The notes under the pieces are model-generated. The model was not told where the DNA came from. It made no database searches and saw nothing but the letters and a program-made list of their open reading frames with translations. From contig CAYVVT010000007.1 of the NCBI GenBank assembly GCA_964454335.1, positions 62,001-126,000 of the forward strand: a DNA stretch of 64,000 nt, written 5' to 3'. Shown here piece after piece: positions 55,983-64,000 of this stretch (position 1 is its first letter; each line of letters starts with the position of its first letter). Source of the DNA: CAYVVT01 sp964454335. GTDB lineage: Bacteria > Fidelibacterota > UBA8477 > JABMPR01. The translations under genes were made by a program, and so were the position numbers.

Positions 55983-57089
55983 TTAGCCCGTCCTTTCTTG
56001 ATCAAGTACGACAACGGCACAGGAATCAGTGGGAAGTCCTCTCCATCCTTGTGCGACGGCACGTTTCACATTGGGTAGCTGGTGGCTGCCTGCTTCGCCT
56101 CGAAGTTGAAGGACGGCGTCGTAGATTCGGGCTCCGCCATTGGCTTCAATCAGATCACCCATTGAGATGGATCCACCATCTGGATTTATTTTCTCGTTTA
56201 ATCCACCTTTTATTCCCATTGCATCCAGGTGCATGAGGGCTCGGTGTGCGTATAAATCGGATATATAGATTGCATCCAAATCTTTGTTGGGATCAGAAAC
56301 CTTGGCTTCGGTAAACGCCATTTTGGTTGCTTCTTTCGTTCCAGGCGATGCAGCGTGATCTCGACGTTCCAGGACGGAATTGCCAGAACTCCAGCCTGTG
56401 CCGGAAATGAAGACCGGTTTGCGGGCTTTTTTGATATTCGCTTCTTGTGTTCCCAGAACGAATACCACGGCGGCGTCGGCTGGTTTAGCAATCATGGACT
56501 CTGTAACGGGGCTGGCGACGGACCGACCGCCTAGAATTTCGTTCTTGGGCAGATGCGATCCGTAAGGAGCCAAACTATTTGCAAGACCCTTGGCCTTGGC
56601 GTCGGTGACGACATTCGCCACATCGTCGGTGGAATAGTCAGAGCGTTCGAGGAATTGTTGCATTTCAATGCCGGCCAAATAGTTGGGCGTGACATCGAAA
56701 CGATTCCAAACCGGGTCATAGGCAAAGTTTAAAACTTCATCCTTATTGATCATATTGCTGGCTTTACAATAGGACTCGACGGCCAAAAGTTTGAAGCGAC
56801 CGGTCTTTAGTTGCATCGTAGCCGAGGAGAAGCCGTGTAAAAAGTCACCGCAAATGGTGTAGACAGACTTCATCTGCACACCTAATTGATCGGGAACATA
56901 TTCGTCGGCGATGGAATAGCCTGAGACGAAGTCTTCTTCGCAAGATATTGCGCCTTCAAGCTCAGAGGCTTCTATGCCAGCATCAGCATAGGCCTGGGTG
57001 GCTGCCCTCCGAATCAACTCCCGATAAGAAAGCCCATCCGATTTTGGAAAGGAACCACAGAACCCAACTCCCAATATCGCGACATCCAT
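55983..57089 (-). CDS. Thiolase-like subunit retaining the nucleophilic Cys
   Basis: 368 residues from ATG at 57089, which overlaps the stop of the preceding micro-gene (TGATG). Thiolase-fold N-terminus MDVAILGVGF; Cys80 in YTICGDFLHGFSSA is spaced 17 residues from the TG turn, as the catalytic Cys is in active thiolases. The GHP His is replaced by Asp312 (MGDLIEANGGAR) and the HDAF-type motif by SDLY. Probably forms an obligate complex with the next gene's product, which lacks the Cys but carries the DUF35 modules. A Claisen-type C-acyl transfer or cleavage is the likely chemistry; the substrate is not evident. Confidence 0.75.
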   Translation of the reverse strand: MDVAILGVGFCGSFPKSDGLSYRELIRRAATQAYADAGIEASELEGAISCEEDFVSGYSIADEYVPDQLGVQMKSVYTICGDFLHGFSSATMQLKTGRFKLLAVESYCKASNMINKDEVLNFAYDPVWNRFDVTPNYLAGIEMQQFLERSDYSTDDVANVVTDAKAKGLANSLAPYGSHLPKNEILGGRSVASPVTESMIAKPADAAVVFVLGTQEANIKKARKPVFISGTGWSSGNSVLERRDHAASPGTKEATKMAFTEAKVSDPNKDLDAIYISDLYAHRALMHLDAMGIKGGLNEKINPDGGSISMGDLIEANGGARIYDAVLQLRGEAGSHQLPNVKRAVAQGWRGLPTDSCAVVVLDQERTG

Positions 57090-57229
57090 CACGCCCCCCT
57101 TTGCTTTAGTTTGAACCAGTTTCTCGTCAGGGTGTCGATGCTGCCAAATTTGGACATTCCCCCGGTAACGAGGTATACCGGTTTACTCATCTGCGGAATC
57201 TTCAATTGCCGCTCAGAGAACATAATCAT
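57089..57229 (-). CDS. 46-residue thiolase-N-terminus-like micro-gene
   Basis: AGGAGAGG lies about 6 bases before the ATG, a good ribosome site. The peptide reads MIMFSERQLKIPQMSKPVYLV, then TGGMSKFGSIDTLTRNW and a basic tail. KPVYLVTGGMSKFG resembles the first strand of thiolases (compare NRVGVIGAGMTRF two genes on). The stop overlaps the next start as TGATG. The simplest reading is a third thiolase gene reduced by internal deletion and kept as a translational leader; a real small subunit cannot be excluded. Confidence 0.55.
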   Translation of the reverse strand: MIMFSERQLKIPQMSKPVYLVTGGMSKFGSIDTLTRNWFKLKQRGA

Positions 57230-57286
57230 GAACCTCTCCTTATGACTTGCATGGTTTCATTATTTCCATTGATCACCATAAAAGCA

Positions 57287-57311
57287 GAACACCTCCGGAA
57301 TGGAGGTGTTC
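57287..57311 (-). terminator. Rho-independent terminator of the tlpA-like/Omp85-like operon
   Basis: GAACACCTCC (57287-57296) and GGAGGTGTTC (57302-57311) give a perfect 10-base-pair stem with a five-base loop; on the minus strand TGCTTTTAT follows. It lies 19 bases after the stop of the Omp85-like gene. Confidence 0.75.
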
Positions 57312-57329
57312 GTCAATTCTATCTTTTCA

Positions 57330-58604
57330 TCAATACAGGTAGCCGAGTCCAATGTACAGACCGGAGTTCCCATCCTGCTCGTCTTTGGCCATACCGTAGT
57401 CAACCGCTACAATGAAGTTCTCGTTGAGAGCAATCCTGAAGCCGCCGCCAAAACTCACATGCATGCTTTCATCATTGAATTCAGGTAGGGTTGTTCCTTC
57501 GACTTCATACGGTTGTAAAACTTGTCCTAGATCGGTGAATGCATTTAACGCCAGATACAAATTCTGTCCCGCGATCACCGTGTGGAGGAACTTGTAGCGT
57601 AATTCAAGATTCGCCATGAGAATGCTGTTCCCGACGACACGGTTCTTAAGAATCCCACGAAGGGATTTTGAACCTCCCATTCCTTCCTGCAGTTTGAAAC
57701 TGCTCTGATACCAGGGCAGCATATAGAAAGGTATATCACCACTAATGACACCCTGATATCCCAATCGGTACGCAAATGACAGATCACGTTCGATGAGTGT
57801 GAAATACTGACGATGGGTTGCCGTCAGCATGGTATAACTGAAATCGCTTCCCAGAAATTCTGGTACGGTGGTAAGCAAGGCCTCAGTCCAGATGCCACTC
57901 ATCGGATTTGGCTCATTATCGCGGGTATCATAAACCAAGCCGAGCTTGATGTAATTAGTCTTACCGCCCAGAGCTTCATCCGCTGCTATATAACCGGCAT
58001 CAACGTATTCTTCATAGAGCGTGGGGACGTTATTCAGAGGATCATCATTATCTTCGTTAAGCCCGTCAATATCCACTGAATCAATCTCGGTGTCGATGTA
58101 TCCCAGGCCGGCAATCCAGCGGGTCTTATCCGAAAGGAACTGGCGCTGAAAATCAGCAGTGAAGCGTAAGGTATTGCGCTCATGTCGATAATAGACCCGG
58201 GTTTTCCCTAGATCATCATCCTGATCCTCGAAAGCGGAGTTATAATTAGATCCGTAGCCATTAAATCCATAGAATGGTAAAGCCTGTTCAGTGAGGTATC
58301 CGAGGAATGCAGTGACCCGAATGTCCTTGGGTAACAAATACTTTGAATCAAAGAAAATTTTATTTTCTCCACTCCCCTTGGTCGTACGCGTCCAGGTAGG
58401 CTGTATGGTATAGAGATAGTCCGGGTAATAGCTGCCGTCTCCGAATTGATAGGCTTCAAACACGATGCCGTACAGGAATCCCGTATCAGAATCGTAGGCA
58501 ACTGCCGGAACACCGCCGAAACCCCATCCCGATTTTCCTTCCTCAGCGATGGAAATCGAAAAAATAAAAGCCAGGATCACGATCAGGATCATTGAATGAC
58601 GCAT
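57330..58604 (-). CDS. Omp85-family (BamA/TamA-like) outer-membrane barrel without POTRA domains
   Basis: 424 residues. Signal peptide 1 to about 20 (ILIVILAFIFSISIA), then only beta-barrel sequence. The surface-antigen (D15) signature is seen in GGSKSLRGILKNRVVGNSILMANLELRYKF, where LRGI is the VRGF-type loop motif, and the chain ends in the aromatic strand GLYIGLGYLY. POTRA domains are absent, so it is not a BamA; such short members may be transporters or lipid-handling barrels. It follows the TlpA-like lipoprotein gene by 26 bases. Substrate unknown. Confidence 0.8.
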   Translation of the reverse strand: MRHSMILIVILAFIFSISIAEEGKSGWGFGGVPAVAYDSDTGFLYGIVFEAYQFGDGSYYPDYLYTIQPTWTRTTKGSGENKIFFDSKYLLPKDIRVTAFLGYLTEQALPFYGFNGYGSNYNSAFEDQDDDLGKTRVYYRHERNTLRFTADFQRQFLSDKTRWIAGLGYIDTEIDSVDIDGLNEDNDDPLNNVPTLYEEYVDAGYIAADEALGGKTNYIKLGLVYDTRDNEPNPMSGIWTEALLTTVPEFLGSDFSYTMLTATHRQYFTLIERDLSFAYRLGYQGVISGDIPFYMLPWYQSSFKLQEGMGGSKSLRGILKNRVVGNSILMANLELRYKFLHTVIAGQNLYLALNAFTDLGQVLQPYEVEGTTLPEFNDESMHVSFGGGFRIALNENFIVAVDYGMAKDEQDGNSGLYIGLGYLY

Positions 58605-58630
58605 ACTCCTACCCTCCCGTAATTTAGGAT

Positions 58631-59848
58631 CTAGGTGTCCAGTAAACTTTCGATCCGCCAGGAGATCTCCTGGACAAAATCTTTCTCGGGATCATATCCC
58701 ACCAGTTTGTAGCGGATGTTACCGTTTGGTCCTATTATAAAAAGGCTGGGAATTCCTTCCACTCCAAATTTGGTGGCATACTCATCTGCAAAGCCGTATG
58801 GGAAGGTGTATCCCGCTTCCTGGATGTAGGGTTTTACCTTTTCCCGTTCCCGATCCGTACTGGCTGCCAGGAATATGATATCGGGATTGGTGTTGTATTT
58901 CTCAAAGACCTTCTGGAATTCCGGCAGTTCCCGACGGCAGGGGGCGCACCAGGTGGCCCAGAAATCCAGTAGAACGACCTTGCCCATCGCGCTTGAATTA
59001 TTCACCGCTCTGCCCATGTGGTCCATGAAACTGTAATCGGGAGCCGGCAGGTTGAAGATCTCTGCCAGGACCTGCTCCTTACGCTGCTCATTGATACTGA
59101 GCATCAGATCCTGCATGAATGTATCTGTATCCGCACCGGGTTCCACGATCTGGTGGAGTTCACGCACTCGTGTCTGGATCATGACCTGGTTCGGAGCCTG
59201 ACCGAGTGCAACCACGTAATCCTCCAGGGCTTCAGCCCAACGTTCCTGTCCCTCCAGTATACGTGCACGATTCAACAGGACTTCGGATGTCTCGAGAAAA
59301 CTCAACGCGAGTGTGAAGGCCTCAAGTGCAGCTTCGGGATCCTCCTGCAGTTCCGCGATTAGGCCTCTATTATTGTAAATCGAAGATCCAGCCTCATCGA
59401 CCCATTTGAGCGTATCGCGACTTGCCTCGAAAAGCTTAATGGCGAATTCATTGCTCCGTTTTGCCTCGTCAAGGAGCCACATATTCTCTGCCATCAGCCA
59501 GGCCACACGATCTGCAATCGCGATCCGGTCAATGGTCTGCAGCATGCCTTCATCCGGGTAATTCTCGAGAAAGCTGAAAAGTCTCCTGAAACCCGATTCA
59601 TCATTTTCGAAAATGGTCCGTTCGAAAGTCCGAAAGGTCACCTGGGCAGCAGAGCGTGTCTGGGGATAATTCTCCATGAGTTCCATTGCAAATTCAAACC
59701 AGTCCGCATAGGCCATATCTGTTCGCAAGGTATCCTCCAGCATCATCCGGCGTGATTCTGACACCTCCGGTTTACTGTCGCAGGCTGCAATGAAAAACAG
59801 CATGATGACGAGGATTGGGACCATAATTCTGTATATGCTCGATCTCAT
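58631..59848 (-). CDS. TlpA-type thioredoxin lipoprotein with TPR-like region
   Basis: 405 residues from ATG at 59848, with AAGGA about 9 bases upstream. Lipobox IAAC (Cys23) predicts lipidation. Residues about 40-260 are helical, with a TPR-like stretch (AEALEDYVVALGQAPNQ). Residues about 275-405 are a TlpA/ResA thioredoxin domain with WCAPC (300-304) and the cis-Pro region VEGIPSLFIIG. It likely reduces disulphides in the periplasm, perhaps in cytochrome maturation; the helical part may bind the client. An Omp85-like barrel follows in the same transcript. Confidence 0.9.
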   Translation of the reverse strand: MRSSIYRIMVPILVIMLFFIAACDSKPEVSESRRMMLEDTLRTDMAYADWFEFAMELMENYPQTRSAAQVTFRTFERTIFENDESGFRRLFSFLENYPDEGMLQTIDRIAIADRVAWLMAENMWLLDEAKRSNEFAIKLFEASRDTLKWVDEAGSSIYNNRGLIAELQEDPEAALEAFTLALSFLETSEVLLNRARILEGQERWAEALEDYVVALGQAPNQVMIQTRVRELHQIVEPGADTDTFMQDLMLSINEQRKEQVLAEIFNLPAPDYSFMDHMGRAVNNSSAMGKVVLLDFWATWCAPCRRELPEFQKVFEKYNTNPDIIFLAASTDREREKVKPYIQEAGYTFPYGFADEYATKFGVEGIPSLFIIGPNGNIRYKLVGYDPEKDFVQEISWRIESLLDT

Positions 59849-59882
59849 GTCGGGATTCCTTTCTCGGGAAGTGTTCCAGTGA

Positions 59883-59911
59883 AGTATAAAGGGATGCTCA
59901 TTCAGTTTCCA
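59883..59911 (-). promoter_or_regulatory. Possible promoter of the TlpA-like gene
   Basis: On the minus strand TGGAAA (59911-59906) and TATACT (59888-59883) are 17 bases apart. The -10 matches five of six consensus positions and the -35 four. The leader to the ATG at 59848 would be about 28 bases. Confidence 0.45.
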
Positions 59912-60026
59912 GGTTGTGAAGATACGATCCCGCTCTATGTCAACAAAGATAAAGCATGGTTCTGCTGCAGCCGAGTTGCCTGCGAGGCGCATATACCCTA
60001 AATTGATGACAGTACAGGCAGATGTC

Positions 60027-61292
60027 ATGACTCAATCCAAATCAATGAGAATCCTTTCGGCGCTTTTCCTGCTGCTGACGTTGGTTTCCAACAGCCTGGC
60101 CTGCCGAATGTGGGCCATAATGCCTCTCCGCGGTGATCATCTCACCATTGAAGGCAGCGATAGCCTGAATTTGTTCATCCAGAGTGAACTGGAACAGATG
60201 GAGAAACTGGGTGGGTCGGGTGGTTGGCCCTTTGCCAATTACCATGGCTGGGCCTGGGTCAGTTACAGCCGTGAAGGATTTTACGAACTTACTGACTGGC
60301 AGCGCTCTGAATTGCCTGCTTATGAGGACAGCCTTTATCTAACCAGCAGCCTGGAACAATTGATCGATCCAGACCTGAAACTCTACCTGGGACATGTCCG
60401 CAACGCCAGCAGCGGAGCCTACATAATTCCAAATCCCCATCCCTTCCTTTTTACAACTCAGCGTGGCAAGACTTACGCTTTCGGGCACAATGGGGATATG
60501 GACAAGGTATTTCTCCGGGATCTTCTGGGGCCTGCCTGGCTGGCACAGCATCCACCTCAGACCTATGGACATGGCCCCTGGGCCGGCGCTGGATGGGATG
60601 CCGTCATCGATTCCGAGCTCATGTTCTTCTGGTTGATCAAGTGCATCGAGGAATATGGCGATGTCCTCATGGGCTTGAGTGTAGCTCTGGACACGCTGGA
60701 GCAGAACTATTCAAACCTGGTCAAGAACTTCGTGCTTACCGATGGAGAGTCGATCTGGGCCTATCGATCATCTCCAGCAAGCGATATCTGGTATTACGAC
60801 GGCTTCTCTATTCCGGAGAAACCCTGGCATCAGGCTGCCACGCAACACCGCGCCATCATGAGTACACCGCCCTCGGTGGGTATAGCCTCAGCTCTACCTT
60901 GGGAATCCCTGGGAAACCAGGACCTCATCCTGTTTGCACCCGGTGATTCCCTGCTCATCATTGACAACTTCCCCACCTACCACCGCAGCATGCTGGTACC
61001 CCAGGTGGCTGAGACCTTCGAATTGCAGGGTAATTACCCGAATCCCTTCAATGCAGGTACCTGGATCGAGTATGCGCTGCCTGCGGGTATGGCAGCGACC
61101 ATTGAGATCCACGATATTCGTGGCCGGCTGGTTAAGATATTGACACCTGGTTTCAACCAGTGGCAGGAAACCCAGGCTGTCTACTGGGATGGTCGTAATG
61201 AAGCCGGTGAGGCGTTGAGCAGCGGGGTTTATCTGTACAGCATTCGAACCCAGAGTGCGATCGACAGCGGTCGGATGCTTCTTCTGCGCTGA
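60027..61292 (+). CDS. Exported class II glutamine-amidotransferase-like protein with C-terminal sorting domain
   Basis: 421 residues from ATG at 60027 (ATGs at 60006 and 60045 are alternatives; none has a strong ribosome site). A signal peptide ends SNSLA and the next residue is Cys26, followed by RMWAIM. In class II amidotransferases (YafJ/GAT_4 group) the catalytic Cys must be N-terminal, so signal-peptidase cleavage would expose it. Family blocks follow: GWAWVSY, GHVRNASSG (122-130), NPHPF (136-140) and FGHNGD (152-157). Residues 336-421 (NYPNPFN onward, ending SGVYLYSIRT and LLLR) are a type IX-like/FlgD-fold sorting domain. No synthase domain is attached, so it may be a glutaminase or amide hydrolase. 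Convergent with the SufS-like gene. Confidence 0.8.
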   Translation: MTQSKSMRILSALFLLLTLVSNSLACRMWAIMPLRGDHLTIEGSDSLNLFIQSELEQMEKLGGSGGWPFANYHGWAWVSYSREGFYELTDWQRSELPAYEDSLYLTSSLEQLIDPDLKLYLGHVRNASSGAYIIPNPHPFLFTTQRGKTYAFGHNGDMDKVFLRDLLGPAWLAQHPPQTYGHGPWAGAGWDAVIDSELMFFWLIKCIEEYGDVLMGLSVALDTLEQNYSNLVKNFVLTDGESIWAYRSSPASDIWYYDGFSIPEKPWHQAATQHRAIMSTPPSVGIASALPWESLGNQDLILFAPGDSLLIIDNFPTYHRSMLVPQVAETFELQGNYPNPFNAGTWIEYALPAGMAATIEIHDIRGRLVKILTPGFNQWQETQAVYWDGRNEAGEALSSGVYLYSIRTQSAIDSGRMLLLR

Positions 61293-61307
61293 CAACCTGC
61301 CATATTC

Positions 61308-62795
61308 TTACTCCAGGATGCTGTTCAGCGAAGCTTCAACATTGAAGCATTCATTACAGTCGAAATCAAATGTCCGATGGTGATAGTCACCCTCTTCGTC
61401 AGCTTTATACAGCGGTGCATAAAACTCACGCTTGCTGGTGATCTCTTTCAGTGCCCTGACAAGTTCATCCACATCCTCGCGGGTTGAGTAGAGTCCGAAA
61501 CTGGCCCTGACCATACCTGCCTTCATGAGGAAATCAGAACCCATCTCAAGGAAATTGATGATGCCGAATTTCTCTTCCAGGTCATCGATCATCATCTCTT
61601 TGACATAGGGATGGGCACAGAAACACTGGTTTCGTACCGCAACGTTGTAATAGTCGTTCAGTATTGCTGCAACAAGGCCATGATCCATATCTCTGAGGTT
61701 GAAGGAAATGGATGCCGCTCTGGGGCATTTATTGATATCCGTATCACCGTAGACTACGATCTCGGGGATGGTGAGCATCTCCTGAAGTGCATATTCCAGG
61801 AGTTCATCCTCCAGTTCTTCCAGGAGATCCATTCCGATCCGGTCCAATACCTCGATGACACCGGCCAGCGCGATGGCGCCGGGGATATTCGGTGTACCTG
61901 CCTCCTCGCGGTCGGGAAAATCGCTTTTGACTACATATTTGGTCTCCAGGACCCTGTCCACCATACCTCCGCCTACCTCTTCAGGTTCGATTGCCGAGAG
62001 GTGATCCTTACGAGCAATGACCACACCCGGCGAGCCTGGCATATAGGTCTTGTGACCGGAGAAAACCAGGGCATCGATCCAGCCTTCAGGATCCTCGGCG
62101 GGACACATCTCGGTAACCAGATGCGCAACGCTCTGGGCGCCATCGATCATCACCAGGGCGCCATAACGATGCGCCAGGTGTGCTACTTCACGAACCGGAT
62201 TCTTTATCCCTGTCACGTTGCTCACTGCGGTCATGGACACGTAATTGACCCTGCCTTCATTCTCCTGCAGGGCTCTTTCGAGCTCTGGTAGACTGACACA
62301 CATCATGCGTTCGTCCAGACTCTCCACCGGTATATGGATGACTTCCGCCATATGCTTGCGATGCGGCAGATCGTTTGAATGGTGTTCCATGATGGAGATG
62401 ATGGCACGGTCGCGGCGGGGACGAAGATCCCGGAACACACGCGCCATTCGATTTACACCGGCGGTGGTACCGCTACCAGTGAAAAAACAGGTGTACTGTT
62501 CCGGATCAGCCCCTACAAATGAAAGAATGCGGTCATGAGCCCAGCGATATTGTTGAGTGGCGATCTTGGCGCTGTAATGCATCACACTGTGGGTGTTGGC
62601 ATAATGCTCGAGAAATTGACCGATCATACGAAATGGCGCCTGCATCATCAGGGTACTGGCTGTGGAGTCAAGATAGATCCGGCGCGTGGATTCGCCTGTG
62701 ACCAGGGGATATTCCGTTTCCAGGCCGACAAAATCATCGTGGATCCTCTCAAAGAGCGCTTTCCCCCGCAATCCCTGCGTTTCAGTCATGATCAT
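61308..62795 (-). CDS. SufS-like class V aminotransferase (cysteine desulfurase family)
   Basis: 495 residues, longer than SufS (about 410). PLP lysine is Lys249 in SGHKTYMPGSPG; FFTGSGTTAGVN binds the cofactor phosphate; the substrate loop VAVRNQCFCAHPY has Cys391 and Cys393 where SufS has its sulphur-accepting Cys. A C-terminal extension from about residue 455 ends with DFDCNECFNVEASL, adding a CxxC (480, 483). Cysteine desulfurase activity is possible, but many CFCAHP-type class V enzymes have unknown substrates. No suf partners lie nearby. Either of two close ATGs (62795, 62789) could start it. Confidence 0.8.
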   Translation of the reverse strand: MIMTETQGLRGKALFERIHDDFVGLETEYPLVTGESTRRIYLDSTASTLMMQAPFRMIGQFLEHYANTHSVMHYSAKIATQQYRWAHDRILSFVGADPEQYTCFFTGSGTTAGVNRMARVFRDLRPRRDRAIISIMEHHSNDLPHRKHMAEVIHIPVESLDERMMCVSLPELERALQENEGRVNYVSMTAVSNVTGIKNPVREVAHLAHRYGALVMIDGAQSVAHLVTEMCPAEDPEGWIDALVFSGHKTYMPGSPGVVIARKDHLSAIEPEEVGGGMVDRVLETKYVVKSDFPDREEAGTPNIPGAIALAGVIEVLDRIGMDLLEELEDELLEYALQEMLTIPEIVVYGDTDINKCPRAASISFNLRDMDHGLVAAILNDYYNVAVRNQCFCAHPYVKEMMIDDLEEKFGIINFLEMGSDFLMKAGMVRASFGLYSTREDVDELVRALKEITSKREFYAPLYKADEEGDYHHRTFDFDCNECFNVEASLNSILE

Positions 62796-62928
62796 TCATC
62801 CTCTATTTACCAGATCTCCAACATGCTGAGCGCTTGCCGGCTAATTCCATGCCAACCTGCAACGCGACGAATGATCGTCCTCCATTGACTTTTTCGCAAG
62901 CAAAAGCCTGAATCAACCAGGAACGGAA

Positions 62929-62953
62929 AGGGGCGGATCAACGACCCGCCCCT
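62929..62953 (-). terminator. Probable terminator of the FG-GAP repeat protein gene
   Basis: AGGGGCGG (62929-62936) and CCGCCCCT (62946-62953) pair perfectly. On the minus strand TTTCCGTTCC follows, a modest T-run. It begins 30 bases after the stop codon at 62983. Confidence 0.65.
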
Positions 62954-62982
62954 GTATATCTGACCTCAATATCTCAAGGATA

Positions 62983-64000
62983 TTATTTCATCAGAACCAG
63001 TTTCAGGACGTGCTGATGTTCTGCACTGGTAATACGGGCATAATAGATCCCTGTGGCGGCGGATCCTGCACTGGTGGTCCCGTCCCAACTGAGTTGATGC
63101 CAACCGGCCTGTTGACGCGCGCTCATCAGGCTGGCCACTTCCCGACCCAGCATGTCGTGGATTGAAACTGTCACCACGTCAGCTGCAGGCAGGGCATAGC
63201 GGATATGTGTCACCGGGTTAAAGGGATTCGGATAACTGGGCAGCACGGTGAAATTGGCCGGCTGTCCGGCACTTTCATCCACATCCAGCCAGGACATGGG
63301 GAAGACGCCGCTGCGATGGTAGTCACCCCGATCGGTAAACCAGCCCTGTGGAGCGGCAAACTCGGATTTCAGATCGATTGCCACGAGTCCTTCATCGGTA
63401 CCGACAACCACCTCTGGATTCCCATCCATGTCGATGTCGGCGATCGTAGGAATACCATCAACTGCACTGCTGTTCAGGATCGGGAAGTTTTCCAGGCTGG
63501 TACCATCCAGGGCAAATCCGTAGAGATTACCATTATTGGAACCAACGAACACCTCAGGGATGCCATCTCCATCGATATCCTCGACGATGGGTGAACTGTC
63601 GCTGGATGAGCCGATATCTACCGGCCAACCAGGTAGCAGGTCACCCTGGGCATCAACCACAAAGAGTTTGGCATCCACCGACGAGTATGCGACTCCAGTG
63701 ACATCCTCGGGACCAATGAATGGGGCGGCTGATGTCCGCACATTTCCGGATCCATGATCCACAGCCCAGATAACCGTACCATCCGTATCAATGGCATAGA
63801 GTTTGTCATCATCGCTACCCACCAGGATCTCGTAGGCCAGGTCCTGGTCTAGATCAGCCACCGATACTGCGGATGCTGCTTTGTCACCCAAAGCTACCGG
63901 GAATCCCGGGTATTCGGAGCCGTCGATGCCGAAGGCATGTAGCTGATCACCCCAGGTAGCCACGATGATCTCGGGATTCTCGTCCCCGCCGAGGTTGACC
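62983..64000 (-). CDS. Secreted FG-GAP/VCBS repeat protein with C-terminal sorting domain (C-terminal part)
   Basis: The reading frame stays open to the window edge, so the N-terminus lies outside. About 340 residues are visible. The first two thirds are FG-GAP-type blades with calcium-binding acidic motifs (VEDIDGDGIPEVFVGSNNG, ADIDMDGNPEVVVGTDEG), expected to form a beta-propeller. The last 90 or so residues (SYPNPFNPVTHIRYALPAADVV, then SAATGIYYARI and LKLVLMK) are a type IX-like sorting domain. Likely a large extracellular or surface protein, possibly adhesive or attached to an enzyme encoded further upstream. Confidence 0.88.
   Translation of the reverse strand, partial: VNLGGDENPEIIVATWGDQLHAFGIDGSEYPGFPVALGDKAASAVSVADLDQDLAYEILVGSDDDKLYAIDTDGTVIWAVDHGSGNVRTSAAPFIGPEDVTGVAYSSVDAKLFVVDAQGDLLPGWPVDIGSSSDSSPIVEDIDGDGIPEVFVGSNNGNLYGFALDGTSLENFPILNSSAVDGIPTIADIDMDGNPEVVVGTDEGLVAIDLKSEFAAPQGWFTDRGDYHRSGVFPMSWLDVDESAGQPANFTVLPSYPNPFNPVTHIRYALPAADVVTVSIHDMLGREVASLMSARQQAGWHQLSWDGTTSAGSAATGIYYARITSAEHQHVLKLVLMK

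Noticed and set aside
53785..57089. Ordinary acetyl-CoA acetyltransferase plus a paralogue
   Set aside because: Catalytic residues are distributed unlike a normal homotetrameric thiolase, and the DUF35 fusion points to the complex type.

Overview
The window is chromosomal DNA from a Gram-negative, outer-membrane bacterium, most likely a member of the FCB superphylum outside classical Bacteroidota (Marinimicrobia/SAR406-like or a neighbouring lineage). The evidence is a fused LpxC-FabZ protein, lipid A and BamA genes, C-terminal sorting domains of the NYPNPFN type on two secreted proteins, and a DAK2-DegV fusion. The phylum is an inference from these traits; no 16S gene is present.

Layout. 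(1) 1-6.4 kb, minus strand: an envelope operon uppS-bamA-ompH/skp-lpxD-lpxC/fabZ-lpxA behind a clear promoter (TTGACT-17-TATATT). (2) 6.4-8.3 kb: an iron-sulphur group, a DUF59 (SufT/PaaD-like) protein, Mrp/ApbC and a 2[4Fe-4S] ferredoxin. (3) 8.5-11 kb, plus strand: a fused fatty-acid-kinase-like protein (DAK2 plus DegV) followed by plsY, probably one route from fatty acid to acyl-phosphate to lysophosphatidate. (4) 11-16.5 kb: a TPR lipoprotein, a small exported protein, hutI, hutU and a GHL10 glycosyl-hydrolase-like protein. (5) 16.5-48 kb, all minus strand: a nearly unbroken ribosome/transcription block. In transcription order it reads four tRNAs-tuf-rpmG-tRNA(Trp)-secE-nusG-rplKAJL-rpoBC, then a strong promoter and rpsL-rpsG-fusA-tuf-S10-spc-alpha operons to rplQ. 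It contains three genes of 50 codons or fewer (rpmJ, rpmG and the short secE is slightly longer), two identical tuf copies and a terminator-like attenuator between rplL and rpoB. (6) 48-53.5 kb: an interspersed repeat, cysS, ddl, a ZIP/permease metal-transporter fusion and lgt. (7) 53.5-57.3 kb: an unusual thiolase locus with a 46-codon thiolase-like leader gene, a thiolase-like subunit that keeps the nucleophilic Cys, and a 731-residue thiolase-like protein that lacks it but carries two DUF35 (Zn-ribbon/OB) modules. (8) 57.3-64 kb: an Omp85-family barrel, a TlpA-type lipoprotein, an exported class II glutamine-amidotransferase-like protein with a sorting domain, a SufS-like aminotransferase, and the C-terminal part of a large FG-GAP repeat secreted protein running off the end.

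Most of the window is housekeeping. The parts most worth following are the thiolase locus, the DAK2-DegV/plsY pair, the ZIP-permease fusion and the exported amidotransferase. Several highly expressed genes (rpoB, rpoC, rpsC, fusA) appear to start with TTG behind good Shine-Dalgarno sequences. No CRISPR array, insertion sequence or rRNA gene was seen. No gene-free stretch exceeds 300 bases; the longest, 48001-48295, holds a putative promoter, a repeat and a hairpin.
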